DNA from: Pipra filicauda
Taxonomy: Eukaryota; Chordata; Aves; Passeriformes; Pipridae
Length of the DNA: 64,000 bases
Reading direction: 5' to 3'
Assembly (NCBI RefSeq): GCF_003945595.2
Contig: NW_024104313.1
Span: 310,001-374,000, forward strand
The position numbers were made by a program, and so were the translations under genes. Shown one piece after another: positions 13,210-25,536 of this stretch; position 1 is the first letter of the stretch, and every line of letters begins with the position of its first letter. Below the pieces are notes generated by a model. The model saw only the letters and a list, made by a program, of their open reading frames with translations. It was not told the origin of the DNA and made no database searches.

Positions 13210-13622
13210 ATCACGGAATGGCCTAGATTGGAAGAGACCTTAAAAGATCATCTAGTTCCAACCCCACTGCCATGGGCAGGGACACTTCCCACTAGAGCAG
13301 GTTGCTCAAAGCTACATCCAGCCTGGCCTTGAACACTTCTGGGGATGGGGCATCCACAGCTTCTTTGGGCAACCTCTTCTGGTGCCTCACCACCCTCACA
13401 GTAAGGAATTTTTTCCCAATACCTAAATCTAAACCTACTCTTTTAGTTTGTAGTCATTCCCCCTCACTCTGTCACTACATTGCTGTTGTAAAAAGACCCT
13501 CTCAATTTTTCTTGTAGGCTCCCTTCAGGTACTGGAAGGCCACAATTAGATCACTCTGAAGCCTTTTCTTCTCTGGGCTGAACAAACCCAGTTCTCTCAG
13601 CCTTTTCTTCTAGGAGAGGTGC
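13210..13622 (-). mobile_element. CR1 LINE fragment, 3' end, antisense
   Basis: The + strand begins with tatcacggaatggcctag and continues through the complement of the CR1 3' UTR and ORF2 end (ccatgggcagggacac, then ggttgctcaaagc, then cttttcttctctgggctgaa). It is of a different subfamily from the copy at 8236, with the 'atctagttccaacccc' type of tail. It ends near ggagaggtgc. The coding frame is degraded. Confidence 0.92.
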
Positions 13623-16329
13623 ATGCTTACTGTCAGAATACATCTTGGTTCCTACTTTGTCTGGGGGGCAGAGCTGTTCATCTATACTGGCGCTGGAAGC
13701 AGTGAATTGTGGTAGCTTGGAGTGGATACCCTGGTTAGAGTGGCTAAAAGGAAATAAATTTTTCTAGCATTTTGGGGAGCTTTTTCTGTCTTACTGTCTC
13801 AAGATGCTGAAATCATGCCAAGGAGTCGTCATAAAATGTTAAGCTCTTCAAATACGCTCACATAGACATGTCAGTAGCCATAGTTTTGCAGAGGAGCCTG
13901 AGTGTTCGCATGGTTTGCATCAGGTTTAGCACATTTCTAGTGACTTGTATGCTGATTTTTAAATTCTCTCAAGACCTGAAATTATTTCTTACATAGCTTT
14001 AAAAATTCTTCTGCATTAATACTTGTTCCTTGGTTGGGTCATTTGCTCAACATTTTAATGATTTATGTCTCTCATGTAGATAGTAGCAGGTACAAAGATG
14101 TGTTTTAATGATATTCTACTGCATATTGTTCACTAGGGGAGAATATAAAGCAGGGAAAATACAAAGCATTGAATACGTGGATAGTTTTCAGTCTTTTAAA
14201 TGATTCAGAGTCTTTGATCAATCACTGGTTTCTATTGCTGACCTCTGCTTCTGACCTTCCACTTACTTTACAGGTCAACAGTTCTACCAGCAACTGCATT
14301 TTGAATAATTTTGTTATTTGAGATCTCGAGATAGTGCTTTTGGTTTTGAAGATTTTTTTTTTTTTTTTTTCCACATGGTCCTCAATGAAAATTCAGGTTT
14401 AGTTCTACAATAAAAAATGGCATCTTGGCTACTGGAAGGAAAGTACTCTGAGAGTAGAGTGTACTGTACTGTCCACTATAGTGGGCATCAATACGATAAC
14501 CTGGTGGAATGTACGCAGATTTCCAGTACTTCCCTCATACATTGAAAAAAACACCTCAGTCCCCCCATTCTCCCTATGATGCATAGGAGTTTCAGTTCAA
14601 GTTTAATATGCCATTTTCCAACTTTTTTTTTTCCTGTCTTCCCTCTCAAAAAGGGAAGGAACAACTCCCATATGCCCAAAGCATAGAAATTTCCATACCT
14701 AGTTATTTGGGAAATACTCAACTATGTTTGATATGACTTTTTCTATTCAGTGGTGTTCTTTCTATTTCTTTCTTTATTCTGTCATTTTCCCATTTATACA
14801 CCGGAAAAGTCTTCTGTGATGTATCTCTTTTAATGCATAGCTTCCTCTGTGAGCCATTTGGCTGGGTACAAGAGGGCCAGTTGCTTTAATCTCACAATCA
14901 GAAGACTTTGTTCCTCTCACAGTGTGTTCTTGATTAATGCAAACTAATAATTGCAAACGCTACAGTGCGCAGTGTTACAACACCAAAAGTGATTGGCTGA
15001 CCTGCAGTTTGACAGGCTTTTCTTAGACTCAAGAAAGAAGGATAGAAAAATTGCATTTCAAAGTGTTTATCTCACCAGAATTCCTAATTGTATTTTGACG
15101 CAATTATAGCAATGACATTTAGTAGTGCTGTTGCTAAAGAAACATTAACATTTTGAATGCACAGTTTTTTTCAAGGATAAATGTCTTTTTTGCTATTTTA
15201 GTTTTGAAGGTGGAAAACTAAAATTCTCAAGCACACTAAATCTTTTGGGTGTGTTAAGTTAGCCTTAATAATAAAATATGGCCCTGAATAATGCCAAGCG
15301 CAGATGTGGGAAAGATTTTTCCTCATTTTTCAAACGTGGAAAATGAGGCATAGTATAGGGTTTCTTTGTTCGGTTGGGGTTTATTGTTTTGTTAGTTTTT
15401 TCTCTCCACTCATCAATGCCAGACAGACACAAACCCAGTATATTCTGTCAGTCCATTTTTCCTGCTGGATTAATTCCTGCTTGTCCCTTAAGAACTTGAT
15501 CTGACTTTTGCTAGAACAAAAAACCCCAACACTATTGACTTAAAGCTAGGTCCGGTTAATGTTATCAAAAGAGTTAAATGAATCTGACTTTCTTATGGGT
15601 TTATGCCCATCATAACAGTTAAAATAAAGAAGTGATGAATAGGGTAAGGTTTTTAGGAGGTAAAAATAGGAAGTTGTTAGCTACAGAGTGAGTGAACAGT
15701 TGATAGTCGCTGATAGTGTGGGATTATGCTCCTAGTTCCCTGTATATATGCTTTTAGCATACCTTAAGTGGAAGATGACATTTTTATTTCGAACAGTGAG
15801 CTGCTTTGTGTGAAAAGTGCTCTTGTACGCATGAGAAATGTTGTGAGGAAATTATTGCAGAGAGTGAGAGCACCATGCCATGTAGCACACTAACTTTCCC
15901 TCGGAGATAAGAACTTAAAAGGTGACTGCAAAATTCATATTATTGTTTTTACTGTTAATAAATAAAAAAGATATTTTCCTCTTAGTCAGCTGCAGGCCAA
16001 CGTGTAAACAGTGTTGAATCAGAAGATGAGTCTTTGCAGCTTTTTGATTATGATTAAGTCAGTTTCTGTCTTAAGCTAAGAAAACAAACCTACTATTTGG
16101 CTCCTGTTCACAACACTGACCTTAGAGTGGAGGGACCATATGTCCTATCTGTGACTGAGCTTTACTGGTGAATATTGTTGTATACTCTGATTGAACTGTA
16201 ATAATGACAAAACTGTCTAGCTAAAATCTAAAGGAAGTGGGGGTAGGAAAAGCAGCAATGAAATCAAATTTTATGTGTTTACTTACGAAGTGAATTAAAA
16301 CCTTTATATGCTTTGGTTTTGGTTTGCAG
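13623..16329. other. Intronic stretch before exon 5
   Basis: No repeat family or exon recognised. It contains an 18-base T homopolymer at 14353-14370. The small open frames here show no domain and no splice-site support. Confidence 0.55.
14353..14370. repeat. T18 homopolymer
   Basis: Eighteen uninterrupted Ts followed by CCACATGG. Nothing adjacent identifies it as the tail of a retroposed copy. Confidence 0.85.
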
Positions 16330-16413
16330 GGCCCATCTTGCTGGGATGATGTGCTGATTCCCAACAGAATAAGAGGTGTTTGCCAGTCCCAAGGGTGCAA
16401 TGGAAATGTAGCG
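16330..16413 (+). CDS. PRKN: PRKN exon 5 (end of RING0 domain)
   Basis: This 84-nt exon encodes 28 whole codons, starting GPSCWDDVLIPNR and ending in NGNVA, and corresponds to human parkin residues 179-206. I count 20 of 28 residues identical to the human sequence recalled from memory. It starts directly after a ttttggtttgcag acceptor and ends before a gtaaga donor. Both flanking introns are phase 0, as in human exon 5. It contains the two RING0 zinc ligands equivalent to Cys196 and Cys201 (V-C-Q-S-Q-G-C). RING0 packs against RING2 and blocks the catalytic cysteine in the autoinhibited enzyme. The differences from human cluster in the second half, around the loop between and after these cysteines. 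Because the exon is a multiple of three in phase 0, skipping it would remove 28 residues without shifting the frame. The acceptor pyrimidine tract is T-rich but interrupted by Gs. Confidence 0.96.
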
Positions 16414-19400
16414 GTAAGATTTTGTCATGTTTCTCCAAGTACGGTGGCGCTTATAAGAATAATTCCTTGTAACAATTCTAACCATGTTAGAATTTCAGTA
16501 ATAAATGTAAAGCAACATGTATGGTACTTCAAAAGAGCTGTTCAACATCAGATAATATACCTCTGATGTCTGGCAAAATGGAGGAACTTGAGTCAGTTGC
16601 TGTTTGGAATGAAGGAGGAAATAATTTTATCTCATCTTTTGCACTGAAGTAGAACTCTTACATTTTCAAGTATGCATAGGTTAAATGCATAATGTAATAC
16701 TTAAATGTTTATGCCGATGCTCATTTTAGAATTATTATGTATATCATTGCCCTGAAAGCTTCAAATTTCCATGTCATCTTGTATATCAGAACTTGCATAT
16801 CTGATTTCCAGGCTTTGTCCACAGGAGTGGGTTCTTCACACTGATTATTTTACAGTCTGTTCTCCCATGTCTTTTTGCTGTTCTTTCCTTTGTTTACTGA
16901 AGTTGCATCAATGAAAAGACTGAGTAAGAAGGACCACAGGTATCTCAAATTCTTAATGAAGATTTTTTAAAACATTACTTATGCATACTTACATCTTTTC
17001 ATGTATTAAGATATTTATAGTATTTAATACTAAAAATGTTTTAAGAGATACCTCCTTCTCAGGAAAAAGCTTAATTTGAGTGTTCCTTCTGGACATAGAT
17101 TTTTAAAGACAAACACGAAACTTCATATATATGGAAGGATTCTACTCATCAAAGATTTGCAGACTGGGACTACGTAAGCGCCTTTTTTCAGAGTTTCTCG
17201 CCTGCTCTGGTGCGGCCTTCTCTTTGTCTTCCCTAGCAAGACGGTTGTAAAGGGGCATGTCTATACAGTTCCATAGATGTCTCCTGCTTGGCCACAGATG
17301 GCGTCAGGAAATACTTTTATTTAACTTTAGGCACCAAATGATTGTTTAGCAGCATGGGATTTATGGCTGCGTCCATGTGCAGCCAACAGAAACTGCAGCT
17401 TTTGGGCTTCTGCGTCCTGCTGTGCATCTTGTAATAGTGGCTCAGCCACGCTTTTGAAAGTGGTCAGTGTTAGACATTCAAGTGGTATTCTCAGAGTAGT
17501 ACTGTTGGAGTGTAAAAGCAAGCACCACTCTGCCTCTGGGCAGATTGGCTGTACCTTGCCCAGTTTTGATATGCTTCAGGAAATACTCTGGGTGCAAGAG
17601 GGTTGACTGCCTGACTTTGTTACCTGTTTGTTGTCGCTGTGCCACTTCTGTCCCTGGGAAGAAGTCCTTCCTGTTTTCTCTTCTTTCTTTAAGGATGACA
17701 CAGGAACATGAAGAAGGTAAAACTTGCTTTTGACAAGGAGAGAAGTCTCCTTGGCAGGTATCCAGCTTGAGCCTTTATATACAAAAGCATGTGATTAAAA
17801 TTCCCAGTTTTGTCACCTAGTGGGACTTGCAGAATATATCTGACTGACTTGCAGCTACCAACTTATGGCTTTTGTTATCCAACATATTTGTGAAAAAGGT
17901 ACTGAAATAACAACACTTTTGGCAGCCCTATCTCCTGAGCTACATCCCATTGCCTCAGTGAATCAGTTATTATTTTTTAAAAGCAAAAAATGAAGCAAGA
18001 TAGCATCCTTTGTGAAGAGAGAAGACAAAAAGCATTGACCATAAAACTAAAATCTTAACTGGCTAATGTTGTGGCAAACAACCAATACTCAGTCAACCAA
18101 GTCCCATGACTCCAGTTGCTGTCAGTGCCTCTGGCAAGCTGCATATTTAGCAGAGCCAAGGATCAGTATTATCTTTCAGTAAGGCATCACTGAACAAAAT
18201 TCAGGCGACACCTTATATTAGGCAGATATGTTGCAAATGCAGCTTCAGACCACCTGAACTACAGGGATAAGGCTGTTATTGAAAAAATGTGCTGCTCCTT
18301 TATTTCCAAACTTTATTTCCAGACACACTTGCCCTTTATCAGCTACAAGCCACTATATCAATTGTGTTAGAACTGAACCAGACTGAGGTGCAAGAACAGT
18401 CCAAATTTTTATGATTTGCAACCACAATCGCTGGCAATATACATCTAGTCAAGAAAAATTAGGCAATGAAATGAATTTGACCTTTTTTTTTTTTTTTTTT
18501 TTTTAATCTGCCTATCCAGTAGGTGACCCTGCACCAGGTATTTGAATTGGTGGCTTCTTGAGGTCCTCTGGTTGCTGAAAGACATTCTTGTGCTTTTGAA
18601 TGGTTTGGTTTTTTTCAGCCTCACTCACTGTGAAAACACATCATCACTTCCTGGGAAATCTTCCAGTTCAAAGGATTAAATCACTGAGACTTTTGTTTTG
18701 TATCTTGCTGAGCGGGAAATGATAGGGATCCTACAGATGTGCTTCCAGGATTTGTCATTCTTTTCTGCTCTGGTAATACAGTCTAACTGTTTGTAACAGA
18801 ATAAAAAATAACCTTTAACTAAATCATAGGTTGAAACCTCTAAACTTTTCTTGGCTGTTACGATCTTTGAAAAATTAAATCATATTTTATCATTAAATAT
18901 TCATTTTTGCATTTTCATGATAAAGTTTGTGCAATTATGTTTTGTCTCTCTTAAGTAGCTCCACAGTGTAAACACTTCTTTTCAGTGATGTGCAATGAAG
19001 AAGCTTTGAAGCTCTTAGTTGTAAGTTATCAACAAACTGCAAATACTGCTGTTTAAGGGGGAAAAAAAAAAGATTGCTCCATTATTTCTCCCCAAGACAT
19101 GTTTTGCTTAAAATTGGTTTTTGTCAGTTTTAAATTCTCATAAACACCAGTTTGCAACATACCTTCAAAAGGTAATTATATTTTCCTTTGAATACTAATT
19201 TATTTTTATTTTGATATGACATTAGTCTCTCTGACAGAAATTACAGACTTTAATTCTTTTGGAATCAAAAATGTAAATATAGTAGTTGACAATATGAGAA
19301 AACAATGGAAATCAAATTTCAGTTCAGTTAAATAAAATTTTTCAAATATTACCAGAAGATATGATTATCTTGATGATAAATGCACTGTGATTTGATGTGT

Positions 19401-20385
19401 TCTAATGTACTCCCAAATATGAAATGTATCTCCTTAATTTTTGTGGGTGTACTCAACGTAAACTTAATTAAAATTTTCATATGATCTATTCTCTGTGCTT
19501 TATTTGTGAACTCAACTACTTTTGAGCTTGCAGTGAGGGGAAAAAAGTATTTTGTAAATAGTTGTAATTCCTAATTATGATCAAAAGAATTGCAAGAGAA
19601 ATAAATATAAAAGGTAACCTTGCAATTGTAATATCTTAAAATATGCCTGAATTCTGACTGAGAAATTGGAGAACCTGGAACACTGTATATCGGTCCCATG
19701 TGCTGCCTGGGATACTTCCCCACAGCTTCTTTTCATATTCATTTTGATTGTAAGCTGTTACGCCACAACCTGGGTTAGTGGGCTCTTGAGAAATTGTGTG
19801 CTGTAGCCAGAAATACAAAAAGTTACAAAGACAGGTGAAAATGGCTAAACAGAGAATATGGATCCTGGAAAGGTAATGAGCAGTGTTCATTTCAGAGACT
19901 TAATGTTAGACTAGTTTATGAAACAAAATGAGTAGTCAAGTGCTTTGAGAAACAGTTAAAATACACAGATTGTCCAAAGCAGAGCTCAGTGTTGGTTTTT
20001 TTTTCATAATAATTACAGTATATCAGAAACAATACATTCATTCTGAACTTCTACAGCTTCAAAAAGATGAAATTGGTGTGAATACTTGTGTTGCTGCAAT
20101 TGTAGAACACTCAAGTCACTTTTAAAACAAACTTTAATTATATTAATTAGAAAATGGAAGAGTCTACTTTAGCTGATTGACACATTTTAAATGAGGATCA
20201 AATTGGAGTATTTCAAGCTGTTTCACAAATTAGGAGAGAGAACTTTGTACTTTTGGTGGCTTTCTCAAAAAACTTTCAGCCAGAAGCACTGTATGTAGCT
20301 GCGCAGGTATGGTTGGAAAGAGGTGTGGTTCTGTGAATTTGCAGATACTTTTCTCACATGAGCATAATTTAGTTACAGCTTAGAG
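16414..20385. other. Intronic stretch after exon 5, no gene
   Basis: No CR1, LTR or exon recognised. The segment at about 17160-17760 is GC-richer than its surroundings and may be an old repeat or a conserved element that I cannot name. A 22-base T-run lies at 18483-18504. The exon 5 reading frame happens to stay open to 16566 in the intron. Confidence 0.55.
18483..18504. repeat. T22 homopolymer
   Basis: This is the longest homopolymer in the window. It is likely length-variable and prone to sequencing error. Confidence 0.9.
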
Positions 20386-20480
20386 TCACAAAATCATTTA
20401 GATTGGAAAAGACCTTTAAAAGCATCAAGTCCAACTGTTAACCTCGTACTGCCAGGTGCACCACTAAAACATGTCTTGAG
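20386..20480 (-). mobile_element. Short CR1 LINE 3' end, antisense
   Basis: The + strand starts tcacaaaatcatttagattgg and continues 'aaaagcatcaagtccaac', the complement of the CR1 3' end. It ends at 'ccactaaaacatgtc', which is the usual next motif. Under 100 bases of the element remain. Confidence 0.8.
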
Positions 20481-21267
20481 AGTATTTCTGGTATAATTTT
20501 TGTGGATTCATGCTTGTCTTTACAAGTCATCAGAAAACACGTGATACTAAACGCTTTATTCAACCTTTCCTTATTCAAATAAGATATTACTGAAGGAGTG
20601 TTCTTGTTAGACTCAAACTTTTTCCGGTCTCTAATATACATACAGAACATTTTTGTTTATCATTCAATGAAGTGAATTTCTGGTTGCAAAGAGGGCTATT
20701 CTACTTCTGTATATAAAAAGGCTATTACATTTTCTTTCTCTTTTTAGGCTTATGCTTTGTAAAAGTCATCAAGAGCCATACAAATAATATGCGTCTTTTC
20801 ATAGGTAGACAGAGAGCTGTGGCACCACTGTAAAGCACTGAACTGGTGATTTCATGGGAATCAGCTACACATCAATCCTACACTCCAGTGAACATGCATC
20901 AGTTTCTGAAACACATTGCCATGTCTTCAAGGCAAAATATAGGGCAAGTGGTTTTGAACTTTAGAAACCTGTGGAAAAAGTACTAATGTTCTGTTTGTGT
21001 TGTTGGGATTCTCACTTGATGCGCCAAACCAGTTGATGTAGATTAGAAAATCTCAGAAATAATAATGAAAAGGTTAAAGACAATTATAGGTTAGATATGG
21101 CTTAAGGTATTGGGAATAAGGAAAAATGAAAACCTGATGAAGACTGCATCAAATGTCCATCATCAAAACTGAATAGCAATTTATCTCTTCTCCAGTCCCT
21201 AGTTAGGCTTCAACAAACCATTTCTGAAAGAAGCAGTGGGACTTCTGTGAACTTTTACAAGCGGTTC

Positions 21268-21340
21268 TGTGCAGGGCTAAGAGTTGGACTCAATGATCCT
21301 TGTGGGTCTCTTCCAACTCAGCTTATTCTGTGATTCTGTC
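21268..21340 (+). mobile_element. Short CR1 LINE 3' end, sense
   Basis: The sequence 'gttggactcaatgatcc' followed by gggtctcttccaactcag and a tail of ttctgtgattctgt is a classic CR1 3' terminus in the + orientation. Only the last 70 or so bases are present. Confidence 0.87.
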
Positions 21341-22368
21341 ATCTCTGAGTACTGGATTTTCTTAAATATCAAGCTTTATAGCAACCTCCTGTGTCCAGAG
21401 CAAAGATTTATATTCCACTTTTGAGCATATGGTCATTATATGTGATTTTAAATGGTCAGATTCCACTGTATTGTAGCATCTGTGTTGGAGGCTATGTTTG
21501 GGAGCAAAAAGTTTGCAACAAGAGCCGTGCTCTGCTTTTTAATTATGTAGCTTTTTCTATTATTTTTTCCCATTCCTCCTGTGTAACTTGAATCTTGCCA
21601 TTTTATTTTTATTATATTTAAATTTTTGAACATTTTTCATTAATATTTTTCCTATTCTTGCTTGTTTATTATCATTAGATTTATCGCTGAGGAGAGCAAT
21701 ATTATGTGATCTTTTCATAGTCAGTCTGTTCCACAGGGAGTCTATGCTCATCTGAAATAGGTTGGACTAAGAAATCAAGGGAATAGTATTCAGCTTGTAC
21801 ACTTTAAATATGCAGCTTACCAAATGATTTTTTCTTTCAAGCATCCAAAGCTATTCTTTTCAAACATCACCGTTCAGATGAAATATGCTTGTTTTCATCT
21901 CATTTTGCTTTGATTAGCTTAGACCTCAATTTCAGTTGAGAACAGAAATAAATTCTGTAGCAGAGTATCACGAGTAAAGTAGTAAATTTAGTGATGTTAT
22001 CAAAGTATGAATATAGTAAAGAACTATCATCTCATTATAGGAAGGCTCTGATACATTGCTATATTGTTTATTCATTATTCTGTGTGTACAATGATGTGGT
22101 TGGTTATTTGTGAAAGGAGCCATGTCTGTCTGTCCTTGGAGCTGTTATAATATTTTCAATGTCATAATATTACTATGAATAATTTAAAAAATTCTGGGAT
22201 GTTTCTTAATACAAAGAAACCATGTTAGTTTGCCTTATGCTTTAGAGAGTGGTCCAGATATCATATGCTATTAAAAAACATTTACCATTAGTATGATGGA
22301 ATAGGAGTGCTAATTAAAATACCAGATAAGAATCCTTGTAACAACTTAATATTTGTGGAGTAAGATTA

Positions 22369-22712
22369 TCACAGAATCATTTAAGTTGGAAAAGACTTCC
22401 AAGATCATCAAGTCCATTTTGACAAATCCCCACCTTGTCAACTAGACCACAGCACTAAGTGCCACAAGACTGTTCAGTGCTTGACAACCTTTTCTGGGAA
22501 GAAATTCTTCCTGATGTCCAACCTGAACAGCCCCTGGTACAGCTAAAGGCTATGTCCTCTCATCCTGTCACTAGTTGCCTGGGAGAAGAGGCTGACCTGC
22601 ACCTGGCTACAACATCCTTTCAGGTAGAGTGATAAGGTCACCCCTGAGCCTCTTTTTCTCCAGAGTAAAGAACCCCAACTCCCTCAGCCATTATAACAAC
22701 TTCTTTATCCAG
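22369..22712 (-). mobile_element. CR1 LINE fragment, 3' end, antisense
   Basis: The + strand reads tcacagaatcatttaagttgg, then 'ttctgggaagaaattcttcc', then 'ccagagtaaagaacccc' and ends near the 'ccctcagcc' motif. This is the complement of a CR1 3' UTR and ORF2 end. It abuts the tail of another CR1 of a different subfamily that begins at about 22716 in the same orientation, making a head-to-tail pair. Confidence 0.9.
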
Positions 22713-22715
22713 TCT

Positions 22716-24354
22716 TCATAGAGTGCTAGAATGGCTTGGGTTGGAAGAGACTGTAAAGTTCATCTAGTTCCAACCCCTCTGATGTGGGCAGGGACACATT
22801 CCACTAGACCAGGTTGCTCAAAGTCCCATCCAACCTTGCCTTGAGCAATTCCAAGGCTGAGACATCCACAGCTTCTCTCGGCAACCTGTTCAAGCGCCTC
22901 ACCATCCTCACAGTGAGAAATTTCTTCCCCAATATCTAAGTTAAACGTACTTTCAGTCTGAAACCATGACCCCTTGTACTATCACTACATGCTTTTATGA
23001 AAAGTCCCTTTCCAGCTCTCTTGTAGGCTACCTTCAGGTACTGGAAGGCTGCTATAAAGTCTCCCCAGAGCCTTTTCTTCTCCAGGCGGAAAAAAACCAA
23101 TTTGTCATCTTGTCTTCGTAGGAGAGGTGCTCCAGGCCCCATTTATCTTTCTGACTCTCCTCTGGACTTGCTCCAACATTTAGATACAGTATTCCAGGTG
23201 GGGTCTCATGAGGGCAGAGTCGAGGGCAGAATCACTTCCCTCAGCCTGCTGGCTGCACTGCTTTTGATGCAACCCAGGATTCAGTTGGCTTTCTGGACTG
23301 CAAGTGCACATCGCCAGGTTATCTTCTTGTACACCAGCACCACCTGTAAGTCCTTCTCCCTAGGACTACTCTAAGTTCATTCTCCTCCTGTGCTTGTACT
23401 CGGGATTGCATCAACCCAGGTGCAGGACTTTGTACTTGGCCTTGTTGAACTTCATGAGGTGTGCATGCGCCCCCTCTTAAGCCTGTCAAGATCCCTCTGG
23501 ATGGCATCCCTTCCCTCCAGTGTGTCAACAGCACCACACAACTTGGTGTCATCGGTGAACTTGCTGAGGGCATGCTTGATCCCACTGTCCGTGTTGCCAA
23601 CAAGGATGTTAAACAGTGCCACTCCTAGTGCCAGTTCCTGAGGAACTCCACTCATCACTGGTCTCCACTTCAACATTAAGCCATTGAACACAACTCTGAG
23701 TACATCCATCCAGTCAATTCATTATCCACCGGTTGTCTGTCCGTCAAATCTGTGTCTCTCCAGTTTAGAGACAAGGATGTTGTGTTGGACAGCATCAAAC
23801 GCTTTGCACAAGTCCAGGTAGATGACATCAGTTGCTCTTCCCTCATCCACCACCACCGTAGCCTCTTCATAGAAGGCCACCAGATTTGTCATGCAAGATT
23901 TACCCTTAGTAAGGCCATGTTGGCTGTCACCAATCACCTCCTTATTTTCCATGTGCCCTAGCATAGTTTCCAGGAGGATCTGCTCCATGATCTTGCTGGG
24001 CACAGAGGCAAGACTGACTGGCCTGCAGTTCCCTGGGTCATTCCTTTTTCCCTTTCTAAAACTGGGGGGCATATTTCCCTTTTTCTAATCACTGTGAACT
24101 TCACTGGACTGCCATGACTTCTCAAAAAGGGTGGATAATGGCTTAGGAACTTCATCCACCTAAGGACCCATGGATGCCTCTCATTAGGTCTCATGGACTT
24201 GTGCAATTTCAGGTTCCTTATATGGTCTCAAACCTGATCTCCCACAGTGGATGGTTCTTCATTCTTCTAATCCTTACCCTTGCATTCTGCAACTTGGGTA
24301 GTGTGGCTGGAGCACTTACCAGTGAAGACTGAGGTAAAAAAAGTCATCATTTTC
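22716..24354 (-). mobile_element. CR1 LINE, about 1.6 kb with RT domain, antisense
   Basis: It runs from a 3' tail (tcatagagtgctagaatgg) through most of the reverse transcriptase. On the minus strand, 24072-23722 encodes the RT fingers and palm start ([18 protein letters not shown], then [11 protein letters not shown]). After two adjacent stops (TAA TGA, 23724-23719) the same frame continues through SGVPQE and the FTDDTKL box, where functional CR1 copies usually have FADD. The C-terminal piece lies at 23142-22936. The 5' end falls upstream of the fingers near 24354, so the endonuclease is missing. Stops and frameshifts make it inactive. Confidence 0.94.
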
Positions 24355-24714
24355 CATATATCAAAGAGATATCCTCTGTAGAAGAGAGTTATTCATATTT
24401 TATACAATACAAGTTTGAGAATATCTTTCATGTTTACCAGATACTCTGGCTACTGCTTTTACTGTTTAGGGACTGTTATATTATTTTATTCACAGTGCTA
24501 TGGCAAGTAAAAGGAATAAAACATAAATGCAAGCTAAATAACAAGCAGACCAGACCCATCATTTTAGTTTTCTTCTCTTTTCTATTTTGTGATACAAGAA
24601 GAGCAAACTGGCAAACAATTTCAGAGAATTTTCTGATTTTAAAGCCTCTTCCCTTCACAAACCTATCCATTCACCAAAGGAAATACTAATATGGCGCAGT
24701 TTTATAGTAGTGAT

Positions 24715-25520
24715 GCCACCAGTGCCAACTTCAGGGGTGATACACTCTGCTTACTTGTGTTGATATTCAGCTCTTTGATTAGACAATTTAACCATAATAT
24801 TATCCTGAGGGTTCCAGTTTAGCTGATCATCTACCAAAAGCCTTAGTCATTTCAAGTTGCTACCTTGCTGGACAGAATGGCCCTTACTTTCAGTGATGTG
24901 ACTTTATTTCTGGCTGTTTTAAAATGCATATTATGTTTTTGATCTCAGATAAGCTGTTTATATGGCTTTGTCAGTGACTTTTAGTTTCATTGTTCCCACT
25001 CCTCCAGACTTTGTGCCGTCTAAAATATTTATTTCTTTATGCCTTCTTTATCCCAGATCATTAGGAAATGTTTTGAATAGCATAGGGCTAGGAGATGATC
25101 ACTGAAAGTCACCTTGAAAAACAGACATTTGATGATTCACTGTGGGAAATTACATTTTGAAACTTATCAATTAAATGTCTCACTGATCTCATAGTGTTCT
25201 AGTTTCTTAATCAAAATGTCAGTGCTGTATCAGATGCCACACATAAATCTGGGTAAATTCCCACATCGCTATTATGTTGTTCCACTAAGTTTGTAATCTC
25301 ATAAAAATGTCAGATTAGTTTGATAGAGTCTAGTTACTATAAAACCTTGTTGACTGACATTAATTACACATCCTTCTTTTATTAATTGAGCAGTTTATTA
25401 GCTATTTATTGTATATAGGTGTGGTGTCAGGTTCACGTGCTGATAATTGCCTAGATTATCTCATATAAAGCTTCCCTAAATGATGACATGATGTGGTTGT
25501 GTTCCTGTAAAGCTCTGTAT
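24715..25520 (-). mobile_element. Ancient CR1/L3-like LINE fossil, antisense
   Basis: This stretch has no open frame. Its word order on the + strand nevertheless follows the complement of the RT region of old CR1/L3-type LINEs shared among amniotes: 'ttaaaatgcatattatg', then 'ctttgtgccgtctaaa', then 'gaatagcatagggcta', then 'ttaatcaaaatgtcag', then 'gtttgatagagtctag', then 'ttgactgacattaatta'. It is far more diverged than the neighbouring copies, so it probably predates the avian CR1 expansions. The ends are approximate. The assignment is from pattern memory and needs an alignment. Confidence 0.65.
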
Positions 25521-25536
25521 TTTAAATCATCTATAA

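Larger units (their letters stand above)
1..16329 (+). other. PRKN: PRKN intron 4, 3' part
   Basis: This is all sequence upstream of exon 5 and is inferred to be intron 4. It is AT-rich and holds an LTR-like element, four CR1 fragments, a TG/TA microsatellite and several T-tracts, each listed separately. Its acceptor is the tttgcag ending at 16329. No other exon with parkin similarity was seen. The 122-nt exon 4 must lie further upstream. Confidence 0.9.

Noticed and set aside
23722..24072. Reverse-transcriptase frame as a live gene
   Set aside because: Adjacent in-frame stops follow it, the endonuclease is missing and the active-site box is altered. It is part of a dead CR1 copy.
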